Shown here: one piece after another, positions 7,854 through 11,006 of the stretch
How the letters are laid out: the number at the start of each line of letters is the position of its first letter
How positions within the stretch are numbered: the first letter of the stretch is position 1
Assembly: GCA_964541895.1 (NCBI GenBank)
Contig: CAZISM010000156.1
Coordinates: 1 to 11,006 of the forward strand
Reading direction: 5' to 3'
Source: CAZISM01 sp964541895
Lineage (GTDB): Bacteria > Zhuqueibacterota > Zhuqueibacteria > Residuimicrobiales > Residuimicrobiaceae
Length of the DNA: 11,006 bases
Translations under genes and position numbers: made by a program
The notes under the pieces: generated by a model
Seen by the model: only the letters and a program-made list of their open reading frames with translations
What the model was told of the DNA's origin: nothing
Databases searched by the model: none

Positions 7854-7995
7854 GGGGCTGCGTCTAGTACGTTCCGGTACTCCTCCACAACGGCGACCAT
7901 ACGGTGTACGACTCTCCCGGTTGCCGAGGGATGCTGATCCCCCGTCGTAACTCACTCCAGCCTCGATTCATATCACTCACTCTGCAAGGTATCCG
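7854..7995 (+). promoter_or_regulatory. Non-coding leader with two mutually exclusive potential stems
   Basis: This 142-nt stretch between the terminator and the TTG-started lipoprotein gene has no supportable ORF. Stem 1: GGCGACC (7892-7898) with GGTTGCC (7919-7925), 7 bp with one G-T. Stem 2: 7920-7932 with 7937-7951, an imperfect hairpin whose core is GGGAT-GCTG-ATCCC. They share bases 7920-7925 and cannot form together. A smaller inverted repeat AGTAC/GTACT lies at 7866-7870/7877-7881. No T-run follows stem 2, so it is not an obvious terminator. A promoter for the downstream genes should lie here, but I could not identify convincing -35/-10 boxes. Confidence 0.3.
7986..7989 (+). promoter_or_regulatory. 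Ribosome binding site (AAGG) supporting a TTG start
   Basis: AAGG ends 6 nt before TTG at 7996. The TTG places a lysine and a hydrophobic run directly in front of a lipobox, while the next in-frame ATG (codon 69) would delete the whole signal sequence. This makes TTG the best start. Confidence 0.65.
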
Positions 7996-9531
7996 TTGAA
8001 AACATCGAATAAGCTCCTCGTATTTTTGGCTTTTATATTACTGGTCACCGCCTGCCATAAAAAGATCGATCCGGAAAACATCGTTGTGGCCCAGGTCGGC
8101 GATCGTGTCATCACGGTCGGTGATTTCCGCAAAAATTATGAATGCGGTCTGCCGCATTTAAAATCCGGGCCGGATCGCAAAAAGTCCTATCTGGACTATA
8201 TGATCAAAGAGAGTCTTTTGTCGCAGGAAGGATACAAACTCGGGCTGAACCGTTCCGGTCGCGTGCAGCGCCTGGAAGAGGATCTGAAAAATGAACTTTT
8301 GGTGGAAGAGCTTTTCACCAGAGAAGTAAAGGATAAAATCACGGTCTCTCCCGAAGAAATCAAGCAAGCCATTCAAAAGTCCAAAGTCAGCTTTAAGCTG
8401 CGCTACTGGTACGAGCCCAACAAAACCTATGCCGATCGCGTCTGCAACGCCATGCGGCAGCGGGGCTATACGGCCGTAGTGGATGAAATCCTAGGCGGCA
8501 ATCCGGAACTGAATCTCAAACCCAAGGATTTTGAAACCGACTACCTGACCGACATGGATACGAGTGAGGAGCTGCTCGCTGCCATTGAAAACCTGCCCAT
8601 GGGCGAAATTTCCGATCCCGTTCTCATCGACGGTGTCTATTACATTTTTCAGGTTACCGATGTGCGCCGCAAGCCGTTGACCGATTACGAATTGACGGAA
8701 CGGGCGGACAGCTATAGACAAATTCTGTTCTACCGCAAATTGAACAAAGCAGCGATAAAATATGTCAGTTCCATCATGACCCCGCTGAATCTCACCACCA
8801 AAGGCGAGCCGTTCCGCCGTTTGGCCGATGCCCTGTTCGAATGGAACAAGCTGGACTCGCTGCATCAATCGTCTTTTCGCCACGCCATAGAAAATGCCGC
8901 TCCCGAGCAGAAAGCGCTTTACGCCGCTCGTGAGATGTTGGGTCAACCCTTGACCAGCTTTGGCAAAGGCGGGTGGACTGTGGCGGAATTTCTCGATCGT
9001 TTGAATCCCATGAAGCTGCAAAAAAGTTTTAACGACCGCAGTCTCCTGCGCTCGGCTCTGAACGACGAAATTGCCATGTCGGTTCGCAATCAGGTCCTGG
9101 TTGATCTGGCTAAAAACAAAAAGCTGGAGCGGTCCGAAACGGTTCAAAAATCCCTGCAAGAATGGCGCGACAAATGGGTGTACGAAGAGTGTCGCAAAAA
9201 TTTTAGCAGTCCCATTCAGGTCGGTGACCAGGATCTGCATCGCTATTTCAGTCAATTCAGCGATCGCTATCGCATCCGGCCGACCGATTCTCTAACGGTG
9301 ACCTGGAACGATGCTCGGGTCAGGCGAGATGCTCTTCACAACCAGGTCGTTGCACGCCTCTCGCAAGTGACCGATTCCCTGCGTTCTGTTTTTCCCGTTA
9401 CCGTCAACAAAGCCGTGCTGGATACCATTACCACCATCGAATCCAAATCCCGCTGGATGTCCTTGCAGGTGTTCAAGAACAGCAGCCATCGATTGGCTAC
9501 GCCAATTGTCGATCCAGGGTGGGGACTCTAA
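7996..9531 (+). CDS. SurA/parvulin-like peptidyl-prolyl isomerase-family lipoprotein, probably a chaperone
   Basis: This 511-residue protein starts at TTG. Residues 1-20 form a lipoprotein signal ending in the lipobox VTAC, with Cys20 the predicted lipidated residue. VVAQVGDRVITVGDF (30-44) followed by helices to about 130 matches the SurA N-terminal chaperone pattern. Residues ~131-225 resemble a parvulin rotamase domain, ending in LPMGEISDPV and a GVYYIFQV strand. In catalytic parvulins this strand normally reads G-Y-H-[IV], so the His is absent and isomerase activity is doubtful. The N-terminal part of the domain is also poorly conserved. Residues 270-511 are helical and charged with a second D-E-I-A/N-Q-V-L chaperone-like segment, without a recognised domain. 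Role inferred: membrane-anchored periplasmic holdase for exported or outer-membrane proteins. It follows a terminator, so it is expressed apart from the upstream surface-protein operon; the Dcp-like gene follows after 133 nt. Confidence 0.78.
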   Translation: MKTSNKLLVFLAFILLVTACHKKIDPENIVVAQVGDRVITVGDFRKNYECGLPHLKSGPDRKKSYLDYMIKESLLSQEGYKLGLNRSGRVQRLEEDLKNELLVEELFTREVKDKITVSPEEIKQAIQKSKVSFKLRYWYEPNKTYADRVCNAMRQRGYTAVVDEILGGNPELNLKPKDFETDYLTDMDTSEELLAAIENLPMGEISDPVLIDGVYYIFQVTDVRRKPLTDYELTERADSYRQILFYRKLNKAAIKYVSSIMTPLNLTTKGEPFRRLADALFEWNKLDSLHQSSFRHAIENAAPEQKALYAAREMLGQPLTSFGKGGWTVAEFLDRLNPMKLQKSFNDRSLLRSALNDEIAMSVRNQVLVDLAKNKKLERSETVQKSLQEWRDKWVYEECRKNFSSPIQVGDQDLHRYFSQFSDRYRIRPTDSLTVTWNDARVRRDALHNQVVARLSQVTDSLRSVFPVTVNKAVLDTITTIESKSRWMSLQVFKNSSHRLATPIVDPGWGL

Positions 9532-9664
9532 AACCGTCGCGCCATCGACCGCAGGATCAATGGCCGTTAGAAAACCGTGTGTGCGCTTCAGGTCAGAACG
9601 TCCGCAACCGGCAACCTCGGCAGCATGGCCTGCACCATGCGAACATCCGGACAGAGGTGATCCC
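9532..9664 (+). other. 133-nt spacer with an inverted repeat
   Basis: There is no supportable gene here. GCATGG (9623-9628) and CCATGC (9635-9640) form a 6-bp inverted repeat with a 6-nt loop. GTCCG (9600-9604) and CGGAC (9648-9652) could enclose it just ahead of the ribosome binding site. No T-run follows, so termination is unlikely, and whether the peptidase gene has its own promoter cannot be told. A 28-codon GTG frame (9577-9660) lacks a ribosome binding site and is not called. Confidence 0.3.
9654..9657 (+). promoter_or_regulatory. Ribosome binding site (GAGG) of the Dcp-like gene
   Basis: GAGG (within AGAGGTGA) ends 7 nt before the ATG at 9665, which starts a clear signal peptide. This supports that start. 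Confidence 0.7.
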
Positions 9665-11006
9665 ATGAGAGCCATCTTTTTCGTTTTATGTCTTTGTTCT
9701 TTTGCCCAGGCGCACGAGTCTGGCAATCCGTTTTTTCAACCCTTTAAGACTCCCTTTGAAACCCCGCCGTTCGCACAGATCAGGGAAGAACATTTTGTGC
9801 CTGCATTTCAGGCCGGCATTGCGCAACAGATCTCTGAAATTCAAGCTATCGTCACTGCTTCGGCCAGTCCTACCTTTCAAAATACGGTGGAGGCATTGGA
9901 GAATAGCGGCGAGCGGCTGAAGCAGGTGCGATCTGTCTTTTTTAATCTCACGTCTGCCAATACCAACGACCGTCTGCAACAGATCGCCCGGGACATGGCG
10001 CCGGTATTATCCAAACATCGCGACGATATTTTGCTCAATGAGCGATTGTTTCAGCGGATTAAAGCGGTGTATGAGCATCGCCAGAGCTTGCCGCTTGAGA
10101 AAAGACGTCTCGTTGAAGAGCATTACAAGGATTTTATCCGCAGCGGCGCAGCGCTAGCTGCTAACGCGAAAGAGGAATTGCGCAGCATCAACCAGCGGCT
10201 CTCAGTCTTGTCGCTGCAGTTCGGCGATAATGTGCTCAAGGAAGATAATAATTTCTATTTGGCTGTTTCCGACAAGGCCGACCTGGCCGGTCTGCCGGAC
10301 AATGTGATCACTGCAGCCGCCGAAGCGGCCCACGATCGCAAACTGGACGGCCAATGGGTGTTTACGCTGCACAAACCGAGTTTGATTCCCTTCCTGCAGT
10401 ATTCGGAACGACGAGCGCTGCGCCAAAAAATGTTCCAGGCCTATATTGAACGATGCAATCACCAGGACGCGTTCGATAACAAGCACAGCGCATCGGAAAT
10501 CGCCTCCCTGCGGGTGCGCAAGGCTGATCTGCTGGGCTACAAAACACACGCCGATTTTATCCTGGCTGAAAATATGGCGAAAACCCCCGCCGCCGTTTAC
10601 ACTTTTCTTGATAAAATCTGGCAGCCGGCCCTGGTACGGGCGCGCCAGGAAATCAGCGATATGCAGGCCATCATTCGCCGGGAAGGGGGAAGCTTTACGC
10701 TGGCGCCCTGGGATTGGTGGTATTATTCGGAAAAAGTCAAAAAAGAAAAATATGACCTGGATGAAGAGCAGCTTCGTCCGTATTTCAAATTGGAACATGT
10801 CATCCAGGGTGTCTTTACGGTTGCCAATAGACTGTACGGCATAACGTTTAACGAGCGCAAGGATATTCCGACCTATCATCCGGATGTCAAAGTGTTTGAG
10901 GTCAAGGAAGCGGATGGCAACCATATCGGCATTCTGTTTACGGATTATTTCCCGCGCGCCAGCAAGCGCGGCGGCGCCTGGATGAACGAGCTGAGAAGCG
11001 CTTATA
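9665..11006 (+). CDS. dcp: M3-family peptidyl-dipeptidase (Dcp-like), secreted, 3'-truncated by window end
   Basis: 447 codons are visible, and the frame is still open at the last base. A signal peptide (MRAIFFVLCLCSFAQA, cleavage after AQA) indicates export, probably to the periplasm. The mature start has the M3 pattern NPFFQPFKTPFETPPF followed by HFVPAFQAGI. Further on, the diagnostic LAPWDWWYY begins near residue 346, then LRPYFKLEHV, YHPDVKVFEV, DYFPR and KRGGAWM (434-440). These match zinc metallopeptidases of family M3 that remove C-terminal dipeptides from oligopeptides. The HExxH zinc motif in this family lies a few dozen residues beyond KRGGAWM, outside the window, so catalytic competence cannot be confirmed. 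Full-length relatives are about 680-720 residues. Oligopeptidase A is an alternative M3 member, but the PWDW and YHPDV wording and the signal peptide favour Dcp. Role inferred: clearance of periplasmic peptides, beside a chaperone-like lipoprotein. Confidence 0.9.
   Translation, partial: MRAIFFVLCLCSFAQAHESGNPFFQPFKTPFETPPFAQIREEHFVPAFQAGIAQQISEIQAIVTASASPTFQNTVEALENSGERLKQVRSVFFNLTSANTNDRLQQIARDMAPVLSKHRDDILLNERLFQRIKAVYEHRQSLPLEKRRLVEEHYKDFIRSGAALAANAKEELRSINQRLSVLSLQFGDNVLKEDNNFYLAVSDKADLAGLPDNVITAAAEAAHDRKLDGQWVFTLHKPSLIPFLQYSERRALRQKMFQAYIERCNHQDAFDNKHSASEIASLRVRKADLLGYKTHADFILAENMAKTPAAVYTFLDKIWQPALVRARQEISDMQAIIRREGGSFTLAPWDWWYYSEKVKKEKYDLDEEQLRPYFKLEHVIQGVFTVANRLYGITFNERKDIPTYHPDVKVFEVKEADGNHIGILFTDYFPRASKRGGAWMNELRSAY

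Noticed and set aside
7920..7951. Second terminator in the leader
   Set aside because: The hairpin is imperfect and no T-run follows it, so intrinsic termination is not supported.
9577..9660. 28-codon GTG-started frame in the spacer before the Dcp-like gene
   Set aside because: There is no ribosome binding site, no recognisable product, and the length is well within chance.
10202..10924. 240-codon minus-strand open frame opposite the Dcp-like gene
   Set aside because: The + strand has a strongly recognised M3 peptidase across the same bases; the antisense product shows no family features.

Overview
The window comes from a bacterial chromosome that is moderately GC-rich by eye. Every gene I can support lies on the + strand. 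The organism is probably a member of the FCB group outside the classical Bacteroidota, such as KSB1, Calditrichota or a related candidate phylum. Three things point there: a textbook type IX secretion (T9SS) type A C-terminal sorting domain with the NYPNPFNPTT motif, a PorV/PorQ-family outer-membrane barrel, and a very large secreted protein of a style I recall from those lineages. This placement rests on recall of family style, not on a search.

Region 1 (1-7853) looks like one transcription unit of three envelope or secreted proteins. First is the 3' part of a large secreted protein with acidic calcium-loop-like repeats, a fibronectin-III-like stretch and a sorting-domain-like C-terminus. 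After 14 nt comes a PorV/PorQ-family beta-barrel. After 98 nt comes a 1259-residue secreted protein made of eight PPC-like beta-sandwich modules in a strict A-B alternation and closed by a canonical T9SS sorting domain. A 15-bp hairpin with a T-run ends the unit. The natural reading is a cell-surface module: two large exported proteins and, between them, a barrel of the family that in Bacteroidota ferries T9SS cargo to the surface.

Region 2 (7854-7995) is a non-coding leader of 142 nt containing two potential stems that share bases.

Region 3 (7996-11006) holds periplasmic protein-handling genes. One encodes a TTG-started lipoprotein related to SurA/parvulin chaperones whose isomerase-like domain appears to lack the usual histidine. 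After a 133-nt spacer comes the first 447 codons of a secreted M3-family peptidyl-dipeptidase (Dcp-like), cut by the window edge before its zinc-binding motif.

No RNA genes, CRISPR arrays, insertion sequences or phage genes were seen. The long minus-strand open frames opposite all the genes are in codon register with them and are explained by scarcity of TTA, CTA and TCA codons in the real genes. I did not find a clearly new defence or mobile system. The most distinctive items are the alternating PPC architecture and its linkage to a PorV-like barrel.
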